Source of the DNA: Ophiothrix spiculata
Lineage: Eukaryota; Echinodermata; Ophiuroidea; Amphilepidida; Ophiotrichidae
Direction: 5' to 3' (one strand)
DNA length: 25,840 nt
Assembly: GCA_000969725.1 (NCBI GenBank)
Contig: JXSR01S002231.1
The notes under the pieces were generated by a model. It was given only the letters and a program-made list of their open reading frames with translations, ran no database searches and was not told the origin of the DNA. The first letter of the stretch is position 1, and every line of letters begins with the position of its first letter. Both the position numbers and the translations under genes were made by a program. This document shows, in pieces, positions 1 through 10,679 of this stretch.

Positions 1-525
1 GTACGATTTTATAATTTGCCAAAACTCGTCACCCAAAGCTCCGATTTGCATGATTTTGGTATCATTGAAAAGGGAATTAAATGAGCTTTACCACCATATG
101 AAAATCTCCATATTTTGGTTTTGACCCAACTGGACCCTTTTGCCGCGACGGTACACATATGTGCTATCCTTTAATATCGCACACATCGTTCATCACATAC
201 TTGTACTAGACGTATTGTTTACTATAAACATCAAATTGGTATTGACATAAAGATCATATGTATTAACTGATGCATCAAGGATCATCAAGGACTCATGTAA
301 AATATGAAAGTCTCTTTTGTTCAACAAGGATGGGATGGAATTGCTGTTGGTTAAATTCAGATCTGTTAATACTAGAAACAGAAAAATTTGGTGTGTTTTG
401 ATTCTTTTGAGGTACTATATCTCACCTGAGTTTCAATACTTTTGTGAAAGTCCTTTGCAGATGTGGGTTCATATAGACCTCCTCCTCCTTGACTACCAAT
501 GGGCATGTGGAGGACCTTAACCACT
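1..525. other. no gene recognised
   Basis: AT-rich sequence. The short open frames here overlap on both strands and lack coding character. The first 170 bases have a slightly different texture (GACCCAACTGGACCC, a CCGCGACGG patch) and may be the edge of a dispersed repeat running in from outside the window, but no second copy is present to prove it. Confidence 0.5.
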
Positions 526-1074
526 TCAGAGTTACACATAAATATAGGGCAAAGTCTCGTAGGCACTATGTACTTCTTGTCTTTTTGATGGGATCAAACC
601 ATCCACTATTGGAATATTGTTACGCAAAACATTTCATATTTGTACTGCCAGTTAAGAAGTCATATTTTTGAGGGCTATGCAGTTGCAGTGTCAAAAGGAG
701 CTTATTAGTTGAACATGTCTTGTATTTTTGGGCAATGTCATTAATTCTAAATTGCTAGTTTTTACATATCCTCATGTTAAATGTATAATACTACTTTCTG
801 TTTTGGTAAACATGTACTCACACAGAAAGGGAAATGGTTCAAAATGAGGTCACTATAGTATTCTCTACTGGCTTCTTAAATTCAATTAATATTTCTCCAA
901 TAACACAGCCTGAAGGTGTTTGCAAATAGTAATTCATGAACTTGAGTAGATGGAGGATGCAAAGGAGACAAAATGGTTCTCAAAACTAAACAAAAATGTC
1001 GGCAGGGTTAAATATAAAAACAAAACTACCATTATGAATACAAAACAGTGGATCAGAGCACACATACAGAGCTA
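526..1074. repeat. tandem duplication, copy 1
   Basis: This roughly 549-bp block is repeated immediately downstream in the same orientation. Both copies begin TCAGAGTTACACATA, and share GGCAAAGTCTCGTA, CCACTATTGGAATATTGTT, ATTTTTGAGGGCTA, AATACTACTTTCTGT, AACACAGCCTGAAGGT and CTACCATTATGAATAC in the same order. They end around GATCAGAGCA followed by a degenerate GAGCTATC. The copies differ by scattered substitutions and small indels, roughly one base in ten by eye, so the duplication is old. No coding function is evident in either copy. Confidence 0.9.
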
Positions 1075-2074
1075 TCAGAGTTACACATACATATATGGCA
1101 AAGTCTCGTAAGCACTATGTATTTCTTGTTTTTTTGATGGATCAAACCAACCACTATTGGAATATTGTTTAATGCAGAACATTTCATATTTGTACTGCCA
1201 ATTAAGAAGTTATATTTTTGAGGGCTACCATATGCAGTTCCAGTGTCATAAAAAATGTATTAGTTGTCTTGTATTATTGGGCAGCGATGTCATTATTAAT
1301 TCCAAATTGCTGGTTTTTACAATTCCTCATTTTCCTCACCTTAATATACCCATACAGTATAATTCATGAGATACACGTCTGTGTAACCCACCACCCCCAC
1401 ACATGCATTATTTGATTTATGCTCCTCTATTCATAGCGGGGTTTTAAGGTTACTTTTTGTGTTTGTTTTGTTTTGTTTATGTGTTGTTTTCTATCTACCT
1501 CTATGTATGCAACTGACAGCATGCTTCCAGCAATACCAAATATATTTTGTTCTAATTTTGTAATGTGGGTGCCTACGCCCACACGCCTAGCGTTTTCGGA
1601 GGCATCCATGTCTCTCATATACTTGTTAGGATCGTTTTTTATTATACTCATATGTATATTGTTATACAAAATTACACTATGTATATCTTTGATATTTTGT
1701 ACATTATGATACTTATATATGTATTTCTTGTGTATAATGAGATGAAACAAATAAATGAAATGAAATGAAATGAATTGTATAATACTACTTTCTGTCTTGG
1801 TAAGCATGTACACACACAGAAAGGGAAATGGTTCAAAATGAGGTCACTTAAGTATTCTCTACTGGCTTCCTCAATCTAATTAATACTTCTCCAATAACAC
1901 AGCCTGAAGGTTTTGGCCAATAGTAATTCATGATCTTGAGTAGCATGAGGATGCAGAGGAGACAAAATGCTTCCAAAAACCACATCAAAATGGCTGCAGG
2001 GTTAAATATGAAAACAAAACTACCATTATGAATACAAAACAGTAGATCAGAGCAAACATTCAGTGCTATCTGTG
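1075..2074. repeat. tandem duplication, copy 2 (interrupted)
   Basis: Second copy of the block at 526-1074, in direct tandem. Homology runs from 1075 to about 1335, stops, and resumes at about 1777 with GTATAATACTACTTTCTG. The extra sequence is a retrotransposon tail at 1364-1776. Because copy 1 has no such insert at the equivalent point, the insertion came after the duplication. A short AT-rich stretch at 1336-1356 also has no good match in copy 1. Confidence 0.88.
1364..1776 (+). mobile_element. 5'-truncated non-LTR retrotransposon 3' end
   Basis: A 413-bp insert into copy 2 of the tandem repeat, flanked by the 7-bp direct repeat GTATAAT at 1357-1363 and 1777-1783, which is a plausible target-site duplication. 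It ends with an AATAAA hexamer at 1750-1755 followed by a short (GAAAT)n tail, the signature of target-primed reverse transcription. No reverse transcriptase coding sequence remains, so the copy is all 3' UTR. Two stem-loops are visible: GTGGGTG pairing with CGCCCAC (1565-1571 and 1576-1582, one G-T wobble, CCTA loop), and GCCT pairing with AGGC (1585-1588 and 1600-1603). The family (CR1, Jockey or similar) cannot be settled from the UTR alone. The overlapping open frames at 1427-1813 are not genes. Confidence 0.78.
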
Positions 2075-3850
2075 AATATGATATAGACTATCTGATCTGC
2101 CTTGCAGCACAAAATCAGTGTTTGCCTCTTGTTCAAATATTGCATGGTGTTACACAGGAGCATTATTTGAGAGACACTTTATTAACACTAGTTGAGTATT
2201 GTATTGTAATTATATACTAGCTACACAAACTGAACCATGAGAAGAATGTCAACTTTGCACTATGTTTGCACAACACCCAAGAGGTGTTATGAAAAACTCA
2301 AGACAATACGCCACGGAAATGACATGTCATAACTTATGCAACACAATGTTGCAGAGGACGGTTCCAGTCACTGGCTCCAAGCAGAAATGGTGGGCATTTT
2401 TACCACATGTCTATTTAGTCTAAAACCAAAATGAAGCAAAAGTTAGCATTATCATGCCAATATGTTTTGGAAAAGAGTCCAATTTCAGCTTAGAAGGTGA
2501 ACTCAGTCATTACATTTTTGCAATTTGAAAACAAAAAAGATGGTCTGATTTTTTGGAACCAGATTGCATATGTTGGGCTAATTATACAGAAATGACATTA
2601 TTTATACAGTATTTCCACAGCATATTGATGCTAATAGTTTCCAATGAACTTTGCATTATACCATGGTCTACATCCTCCATTCACTCAATCACCCTGTTGT
2701 CAACCATGCACAATTTAACTGAGCTAAAATGTGGAAGACAAAGTTTAATGAAAAGTAAAATCAAATGACATCTTCCCATGCTCAACTGAATAGTGATTTT
2801 AAATTGACCTTGATGAGTTAAGGCATCATCTAGAAGTTCTGACTGGTAAAAACTACTGAAAATATAATGCAATGACCTCTTCTAAAAATCACTACTTTTG
2901 GAAGTTTAGCAGCTTCACCACTATCATTATTTATTGTACAAAATGATGGAAAAAGACATCACTTTTTAGGTGCAAAGGATGTCAAACCTAAATATAAACC
3001 ATAATTTGGATATCCTTATACTCTTGTAATATTTAGAACCACGAAAGGACTAACATAGGCAGGCAAATTTTGTGTGTTCTAAATGTTGTATACTGTGTTC
3101 TTTTCCATGATAAAACTATTATGTGCATTTTCATGTCAATTGGCTGTCCAATTAGCGTGGGTCGTGCAAAAAAGCAATTGTACCCGGGAATTCTTTGGGA
3201 TTATATGAGTTTCAGTCAAAATTTAAAATGTATGATGATATGTTTATTTAATCTTTTGTATTGTTTTATGTTGTTTAATAGTAGAAAAAACTTATTCAAA
3301 TTTATTTTTTTAACATAAAAATTGTGTTTTTGGTTTTTTCTGTTTTCTTCTTCATTTCCGTTGTTCTTTTCCATTTTCAAATTTCAGAGCTTGGAAATAT
3401 CTACATCAAACAACCTTTAAGCTACCCAGCACTCCAAGACATTTGGAACACCTTGTTGGGTTCTCAACTTCCTATCTAACCAGAGACCTTCATTTGGCTC
3501 ATGTGAGCTGTTAAAACTTTAAAATTTGATAATTTCTATTAAGGTGGCCTTCTTGCAGCAGTTGTCCCACAGGAGAATGAATGTATTAAATGTCAACTGA
3601 GGTACACCGTATATCAGAACGTTTTCTTAAAGCGAGCAAATAATATTATCTCAACTGGCTCTTCAGTATCAACACATACCCTATAATCTTGATCATAAGA
3701 ATCCCCTTAGCTCCACTTCAAATCCTGATGCGAAGAAAAATTGCAATGGTCCTACTGTTAACTTGTTTTATTTTATTCACCAGATCAGCAAGTACTTTCA
3801 TATTTTATGTTTCCAAAACAGTAATTGTTTGCCATGTCTGAATTTGAATG
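2075..3850. other. no gene recognised
   Basis: AT-rich, with only short low-complexity open frames such as that at 3070-3318 on +, which is rich in hydrophobic and cysteine codons as expected from T-rich DNA. I see no repeat boundary, RNA gene or motif that can be defended. Confidence 0.5.
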
Positions 3851-3894
3851 TGTTCTTATGATCAAGGTAACATGTTCTTATGATCGAGGTAACA
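3851..3894. repeat. 22-bp tandem duplication
   Basis: Two head-to-tail copies of TGTTCTTATGATCRAGGTAA plus CA, differing at one base (A or G at position 13 of the unit). The period of 22 is not a multiple of three. That argues against the 94-codon open frame at 3825-4109 being a conserved protein, although the frame stays open across it. Confidence 0.9.
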
Positions 3895-5563
3895 GGGTAT
3901 GTGATTTAATTTATTCTGATGATTTGGAGAGGTACTTTTCCAATGCATTTGTCAAGATTTGTTTGTTGAAGAACAACTGTGAGACTAGAAAAAGGTTCCC
4001 AAGTAGTGTAGGATTTTACCGCTGGGAGATCAGTCATCCAACAGATGAAGCAGATATCATCGTACAAATACGCATCATCGAGTCTTTAATAATTGCAGAG
4101 CAGATGTAATATTAAATCACCATAACATTTCTAACAAATCCGTTATTCATGCATCACCTTGTCAAAACGTTACATTCACGAAGACATCAAGAAGTTACTC
4201 AGTCACTGTATGCATATTGAAAGCTAATTGCAAACACAAGGACAAATCTCAAAAAAAGTTACATTGTTTTGCAAAGGTCAAGTTTAAATAACAGCACTCT
4301 TGTGCATTTACATACATTCTTCGTCATTTTTAGGGAATTGAGAGTACTTTAAATAATAAAATTTCAGTAGTATTTAAACATAAAAACTTTGCTTCATCAT
4401 AGGGATTTAAATTTTAGTATTCTTGAGTTGCCTAGAATTACAAACCACTGAGATAATTATAAATTTGACACATTTTTTCATAGTAAATCTGTATAAACTT
4501 AACTCAAGCAGATTTAACTGCTCTATTCAATTAACAAAACATAATAATAACCATTTACACCATAAGTAGGGAGCAAAAAATATTTACTAGCAGAGGAAGG
4601 AAGGATATGTATGTTGCGAGCAAAATTTTGCTATGACCCCTCCCTTATATGACACCCTCTCCCTTAGAATCAACAATATGTTGAAGCATAAAAATATTGG
4701 GTTTTTTTAGATGGAAAGTCCTTTGTTTGATTCCTGCATAATTACTTCATTCATCCTTTGGTTCTTCTTTTTAGAGTAAATTTTGTCAATCTAATCTGAG
4801 TTATGAAGAAAAAAATAACTATTTCCAATAAAACATTTAATTTCACACATCAGAATTCATACAACACATCTTATATCTTAGGTCAGGCAAAAAGATTTAT
4901 TATAACATTTAAAAGAAAGTACAGTGTTCCATCAATAATTCCCTTCAAATTAGGTCTAGAAACATTACTACGAATTATGTGCCGACTGACAAACAAAAAT
5001 ATCAAAGCCTTATTCCTTTTTCGAGTAAAGAGCAAAACATAAGGATACGATGAAAAGGAATGAATGCATCTTGCAGACAAAGAAACCAGTCTTAATTAAA
5101 TGGGGCTTATGGAAGAAAATGCAAGAATATGCATGAATGATAATCTTAGAGAGAACTCAAGGTTACCATTTGTTGTTATAGTACAGCAATAATACATAGA
5201 CATTTAACTCACGGCATGTGCAATATTTGATGACTAACAACAAATTAGCTACAAGCAAGGCACCTCACCATTTTAATTTGGTGATAATTTCTCTCCTCCA
5301 TTCTATTATTCAACCTTACATAATCAAGTCAGACCTTGATTACAATACATTCAGATGTGACTCACAATCACATTTAGCGAAGCTGAAAATCGCTATGGTT
5401 TTTAACCATTTTGTAATACCTTTGTTTTAAAAATGTGGTATTCTTTGATCAGCTGTTCTTCTAAAGAAAGAAATAACATGCAACCTTCATGATGAACAGC
5501 ACTTTTGAAAACATTCTGATAAGTATTTATTCATGAAATTACTGATGCATAAGCACAGAAAGG
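3895..5563. other. no gene recognised
   Basis: AT-rich intergenic or intronic sequence. Open frames at 4803-5042 on + and 4883-5080 on - are mutual shadows without recognisable domains. Nothing else stands out apart from small hairpins such as CACCA/TGGTG near 5268. Confidence 0.5.
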
Positions 5564-5629
5564 AATAATAATAATAATAATAATAACAGGATTTATAACG
5601 CGCCTATTTGCCAAAGGATACTAGGCGCG
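5564..5629 (-). other. retrotransposon 3' hairpin and ATT microsatellite tail
   Basis: On the minus strand an 8-bp perfect stem, CGCGCCTA (5599-5606) pairing with TAGGCGCG (5622-5629) around a 15-nt loop, is followed by TTATAAATCCTG and (TTA)n. In L2/CR1-like elements the 3' hairpin is the feature recognised by the element's reverse transcriptase, and the tail is generated during priming. Two other relics in this window show the same arrangement. Confidence 0.85.
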
Positions 5630-5672
5630 GAAAAACAGATAAGGAAATGGAAAACCAACCCAAAAACAATTA

Positions 5673-5914
5673 TTAAGAAAAAAGGTGGGTTTTGAGTGCC
5701 TTGGAGAAGGATGGAATGCTCGCAGCATTGCGGATAAATGAGGGAAGAGCATTCCACAGTCTGGGACCAGCAATGGAGTAGGCTCTATCACCAGCTTGCT
5801 TAGATGTTTTACTAACAACAAACTGGGGAGCCTTAGACAGGGCTGTGATTGAGGTTTTTAAAAAAGTCTTGGAAGAATTTAATAGAGCAAAGCGAGCAAC
5901 GAGTTTGGAGCGTC
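5673..5914 (-). pseudogene. retrotransposon ORF2 C-terminal segment
   Basis: This minus-strand frame carries the conserved end of L2/CR1-type polyproteins: AGDRAYSIAGPRLWNALPS, then FIRNAASIPSFSKALKTHLF, and a stop at 5673-5675. It is the natural continuation of the reverse transcriptase fragment upstream but is separated from it by about 160 bp of non-coding sequence. The join therefore reflects an insertion, rearrangement or heavy decay. The repeated AAAAAGTCTTG near 5861 and 6081 could mark the edges of that extra DNA. Confidence 0.85.
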
Positions 5915-6076
5915 TTCATGGCCGAAGGTCCAAGCTAGAGGATTTATACACATTAAATATTGCAGGAAACATCATTTCAGAGGCAGTTTCGGATTAAAAT
6001 TCCTTTATCATGATTTTTTCCAGTTTGTGTGATCAGTTTATCTGGCAATTTACTAATGAAAAAATCCTGGGATATA

Positions 6077-6890
6077 TTACAAAAAGTCTTGAAATAAGAC
6101 AAATCTGGGCAAATCACACCCCTGCTTAGAGGAGAGGAGAGAATAGGAAGATTTCTGGATGTTGAGCAGAGATGAAAGGTAGTCAGGCGAGGAGCGTTTT
6201 AAACATTTGTAGACATACAACAGAGTGCGATATTGGATGCGTTTGGCGACTGGAAGCCAGTGTAATTCCTGAATGAGAGGAGAAGTGTGGGTACGTTTGG
6301 GCTTCTTGAAAATTAATCTGGCACATTTGTTTTGCAACCGTTGAAGACGGGCGAGATCTTGCTTGGAGATACTATTGAACAAAGAGCAGCAATAATCAAG
6401 CCAGGATAATATGAGGGCACGGACAGCATTGTGGCAAGCATCAAAATCCAGAAATCTTCGTATTCGGTTAAGATTGCGAATCTGCCAATTGAGGGAGCGA
6501 GAAAGACGAGTGATATGATCAGACATGGAAAGGAGTGATCAAAGACAACACCCAAGTTTCTGACATGAGCCGATGGAGGAATTTCAAGGCCATCATGGTG
6601 AAAACAAAGATGCTGAAGACGTTTATAATGTAAAGGAGAAGCAACAATAAAGAACTCAGTTTTTTCTTGGTTCATCATGAGTTTGTTACTGATCATCCAG
6701 GATTGCAACTCCTTGACACAACACGAAAGCCTATACAAAGCACACTCAGCATCACCAGGTCTTGCAGGATCAAAGGAAATGAATAATTGCACATCATCCG
6801 TGTACATATGATAATCGATGGAATTTCTACGAATTATGTGGTCAATAAGATGGGAATAGTATGTAAAGGACTGGGGCCGATGATGGACAT
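6077..6890 (-). pseudogene. reverse transcriptase, C-terminal part (broken)
   Basis: In an intact element this region is part of the polymerase that copies the element's RNA at a nicked target site. Visible motifs, minus strand: an APVLYILFP-like remnant at the 5' edge, then after a one-base frame change DHIIRRNSIDYHMYTDDVQLF, where YTDD is the variant of the catalytic YADD box, then SFDP and the thumb-like segment NLGVVFDHSF. Near 6527 a missing base shifts the frame. The sequence continues as MSDHITRLSRSLNWQIRNL, ARLQRLQNKCARLIF and the conserved HWLPV box (LHWLPVAKRIQYRTLLYVYK), then runs to a stop at 6077. The N-terminal fingers, motifs A and B and the endonuclease are missing. It is not functional. 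Hosts often annotate such relics as reverse transcriptase-like proteins. Confidence 0.93.
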
Positions 6891-6903
6891 ATGCATGAAC
6901 ACT

Positions 6904-8291
6904 ATTGACTAATTGAGAGTCTTATTGATCAAAATTGACATGGCAGAGGGAGACAACATTAATTCTACAAAATACACCATATCAGTGGTATTTGTTTTCA
7001 AATTAAAATGTTACAGTCGCGTGAAGAAAACCTTTTAACTTTTACACGTATTGTGCGCCGAGGTTAAAGTTAAAGGGAGAACAGCAACCCATGTTAACTG
7101 AAATCCTTGTGGAATGTTGTAAAACAGATTACCTGAGTGAATTCTAAATGTGAACACAACTAATGTCATTTGTAACAGGCAAGTAACACCTCATCAAATT
7201 TGCATCGGACAGAGAGCTTTATGTATTGAAAAATAGTCACACTTCTTGGAAAAAAATGTCATCATAATCATGCCTAATCTGCCCCAGTAACTTGATTTTA
7301 AATCAAATGTGTGATAAACACTTACCATGTGGTGTTAATCTTATTTTGATGACCTATTTTCTTACATTCATCGTTAAATCAGCAACATCAATATGTTCAT
7401 CACATATAGGTTAATGTTTGGCCAATTAATATAAAATAATCTCACAAGAAATATTGCTCATTTTTACCAGCTATGTTATTGTACGTTAAGCAACACCATT
7501 ATTTTCAGTCGTTTTAGTAATTGCTATTTCCAAGTTGCAATATCTTACCATAAACAAGATGAAGGATAAATAGTTAACTCCTGTTGCAGACTTTCTATCT
7601 GCAGCACAATTGAGATGAGCCCTTAAAAATGGAATTTCCACAATCATAACAATAACAAGTGACTTGTGTATATTTCTTCTATTGTCTACAGACATCACAT
7701 TCAATATATAGAACAGTTATTTCATTGTAAAGCATAAATGAATAAACTATAGAAAGAAAATACTATACTCTGTAAATCTGGAAGTATGCAACAAGTAGCC
7801 GATTAACCCACAAAAACCAATATGACCATACAGGAAAGTAAATTATTCCGTATTTCTCGAATCATAACAACATATCAAATCTTACCAAATATTCAAATTA
7901 ATTTATTTACAATGTTTATCCACGTGTAAGCAACAAAATTAGCCCAAAATAATACCAAAATTATGACGAATTCATGTAAAAATATATTAATACGCAATGA
8001 TTAGACCTTAATCAATCATTACTAGTCTCTTACACAATACAAAACCACCAGTTCCCAATTTTGTAGAATACACCTACACCCGTAATGCTGTCGATTTCAA
8101 CCTCGATTTAAAAAGCTAACAACTTGATGAGGCATTGATAATGTAACTATCACATAAAATGTCATGTCATAAAATCTGCAATGTATGGTAAAGGTGACAA
8201 AAGTTTCATTAATACTGAACTACCCTACGGCGTGTATACAATTTTAAATTTTGATCTAAATATTACTATCTTCTACCAGTATTTCACACTT
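6904..8291. other. no gene recognised
   Basis: AT-rich. A local hairpin is formed by CCTTTTAACTTTTA and TTAAAGTTAAAGG around a GC-rich loop (about 7030-7078). A 72-codon minus-strand frame at 7486-7704 has no recognised domain. Confidence 0.45.
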
Positions 8292-8731
8292 ATATGTGGG
8301 CTGCTCTGGCAAAATGATAATAAAGTTGCAAATCTACATTTTGAATAAATGGCATCTAAAGTAAAAATATGATGAAAAAGTCCAATTTCGTTTTTTGATA
8401 TATAACACCTTCATTCATTAATGTTTACCTACACCTAAAGTTTTGAAAATCAATTTTACTGGGAAGTGCAATTATTTGCGGTTAATTGATTGCATGTTGC
8501 CATTATACACTGTAGTAATCAGTATCTTTGAAATCAATTTGCAGCTAATTTTTATTGCAATGTAATCAGTGGACCGCTTTGGATTTCGATCTCTAAATGA
8601 AGAACGGAGAAAGAAAGTGTGACATATTATATATCATTCAAAAGCTGATTATATAGAGAATTCAAAATGTTGTATACTCAATTTTAAAATTTTGTTACTT
8701 TCCTGTCATTTTGCCAGAGCACCCCTCATAT
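8292..8731. mobile_element. non-autonomous DNA element with about 35-bp terminal inverted repeats
   Basis: The left end GGGCTGCTCTGGCAAAATGA (8298-8317) and the reverse complement of the right end, GGGGTGCTCTGGCAAAATGA, match at 19 of 20. With about five more mismatches the match extends inward through AAAGT..CAAA, and outward by ATATG on each side. The 440 bp between the ends show no transposase coding. The target duplication is not clear because ATAT occurs at both edges. Superfamily unassigned; the 80-codon open frame beginning inside the right repeat is a by-product. Confidence 0.72.
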
Positions 8732-10118
8732 CATATCATGGTATCTTCTATGTCATCAAATTGCGGTATCCAAGGCACATTTTTCACCAAAAGGATAACA
8801 AATTTGGCAAGAACTGACATGCCTACCTTAACCTCCCAAATTATCAAATCATACAAATGTAACGGTCTATGGCATGATATCTATGAACATACTTCTTTTA
8901 AAATTGCCTACATGTATGTGCATAAACACTTACAGATTTACATCTATGCATGAGTTCAACTTAATGGCAAATTATATCAAATCGTTAGCAGCATAAAAAA
9001 TCATATACATTGAAATATATTACCAAGAAATATGGCAAATGTCATCAATACTCCCTCATTTTCTGTCCCCAAGTTTTCAGATACAACAAATGCTAACTGC
9101 CTCAGATCACCCTTTTCTGGACAGTGGTGTCCTTCTTACAAATGAAGAATGATCGCACATACTGTTCTCTTTATATTTAACCCAAAATGTCATACTAGAA
9201 AACAAAGAATCTGGGGTACCTTTTCATTATATCTGATCTAAATTAGGATGGTGAAACTTTGGATCTTATCTAGAACACAATGAACTTCTCATCTTCATAT
9301 ATATATATCTTGAAACTTTACCAAATTTTGGATTTAGAACTTTTATACTTAATGACTCAATCTTGATAATAGCACAACAATTAAGAAAGGAATCTATCCA
9401 TCAGGCCTACTTCTAGATAATATAACATATCCTCATCAAATTCCTCTATACATGCGTTATTATACAACAAAATAGCTTTGTCAAAACAGAATTTGTGTCT
9501 TCTAAAACTAGGCCAGGAATAGCCTACCTACTTTCATCAATCTTTTCAAATATTTATGAACTTTATTCCTGACTAAATTGAGATTGACAAGTAAGTTTCA
9601 TGTACAACACCCGTTGGCTGTGCATGTGTTGGTTAGGCACAATGCCCATAAACCACTATTCATCTGGAAAGAGGAATTTCTAATTTAATCAAATCTTAAT
9701 CATTGAGCCAATAATAAAAGCTAGCTTACATGTATTCATATAGTATTCATGCAATATTTGAGGCTTTGGTAATAAAGTGGAAGAGGATTTGGAAATGAAC
9801 TGAATGGAAGTCATTAGAGAAGGCAATTGAATTTCCAGTAGAATAGTAGGCCTCTAAATGACTTGATGTCTTTGATTATTAACATACTAGTGAATTCGAC
9901 AAAAATGATGCAGTGTAATACAATCCATTCAACAGTAAGTACTTAGTTAAGTTCAATAGCAAACTTGATTCAATTTGAATTTGGATGAATCATTTTGATT
10001 TCAAGTTTAAGAACACTGCACAACATGATCGTTTACACATGAAAGCAGTAGAAGGTATGTGATTTCAAGTCTACTAATTTATCATAAATTTATGTACATG
10101 GATTGGAATAAGAACACA
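8732..10118. other. no gene recognised
   Basis: AT-rich, with a short (AT)n run near 9299-9309. No coding segment or repeat boundary can be supported. A 37-bp segment at 10022-10058 recurs with several mismatches at 10641-10678, just outside the Tc1-like element. Confidence 0.5.
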
Positions 10119-10120
10119 TA

Positions 10121-10639
10121 CACTTCAGGTCAAAAGTGTTTGCGCACGCCAAAATATGGCCCCAAAAACGTAATTATTATATCAAAAGACCAAGACTCTG
10201 AAAAAGCCCATATTTTTTATAGGTGCCTAATGTACCCAAAATAAATAATCTATGTATCCTCTGATATTCGATCTTCCATAACCATAAAAATGGCTGATTT
10301 CATGGACCATATACAAATACACCACACAAACTTTTTGATATGTACCTATGTAGTTTATTATTCAGTACTCGTTATCACCATGTAACTGTAAAGAACATTT
10401 TCAGGTCGTAAGTTTTCCAACAAATGTGCAGTTGTGTATTTAAACTCTGTTTTTGAATGTGCAGAAGAAAGTATACAGTATCTTTATCACGCCATATTTT
10501 CAAATGCGGTAAATTCAATTACTGTTGTGTTTTTTAGATCATGTATGTAAAATATAAATCCGAAAAAATATGACGCAAGTGATGAACGATTCTCGAGATA
10601 TTGCTGGTGAAAGGCTTCAAACACTTTTGACCGGGAGTG
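10121..10639. mobile_element. Tc1/mariner-like non-autonomous element (MITE)
   Basis: The ends form 22-bp inverted repeats: CACTTCAGGTCAAAAGTGTT(TG) on the left against CACTCCCGGTCAAAAGTGTT(TG) from the right, two mismatches. They are flanked by TA at 10119-10120 and 10640-10641. A TA target duplication and a CACTN(3)GGTCAAAAG-type end are typical of Tc1/mariner elements. The 519-bp body contains no DDE transposase reading frame, so it would have moved in trans. The small open frame at 10059-10244 crosses the left boundary and is not a gene. Confidence 0.82.
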
Positions 10640-10679
10640 TAACATGATCTTTTAAACATGAAACCAGGTGCAGATATGA

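Larger units (their letters stand above)
5564..6890 (-). mobile_element. 5'-truncated L2/CR1-like non-LTR retrotransposon
   Basis: A minus-strand relic reading from the reverse transcriptase palm to the 3' tail. In order on the minus strand it holds the YTDDVQLF catalytic box and post-RT region, a C-terminal GDRAYS...GPRLWNALP...LKTHLF block, a GC-rich hairpin, and an (ATT)n tail at 5564-5586. The 5' end is lost near 6890, just inside the GPVL segment that precedes the catalytic aspartates. A possible target duplication is ATGCATAAGCACA (5545-5557) against ATGCATGAACACT (6891-6903), 10 of 13 identical. At least two frameshifts and an internal non-coding stretch at about 5930-6076 show that it is dead. 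The class is certain; L2 versus CR1 or Rex is inference from the C-terminal motifs and tail. Confidence 0.92.

Noticed and set aside
1427-1813. 128-codon minus-strand frame as a gene
   Set aside because: It runs antisense through the retrotransposon 3' UTR and its GAAAT tail; the protein is low-complexity and reflects the tail repeat.
3825-4109. 94-codon plus-strand frame as a small gene
   Set aside because: It contains a recent 22-bp tandem duplication that is not a multiple of three and has no recognisable protein features.
7549-7598. Minus-strand 50-bp exon-like segment (acceptor TGTGCTGCAG, donor ATG/GTAAGA)
   Set aside because: Two frames are open, the peptide is uninformative and no phase-matched partner was found; chance is the simpler explanation.
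9299-9310. (AT)n run as a regulatory element
   Set aside because: A short dinucleotide run, ordinary in AT-rich DNA.
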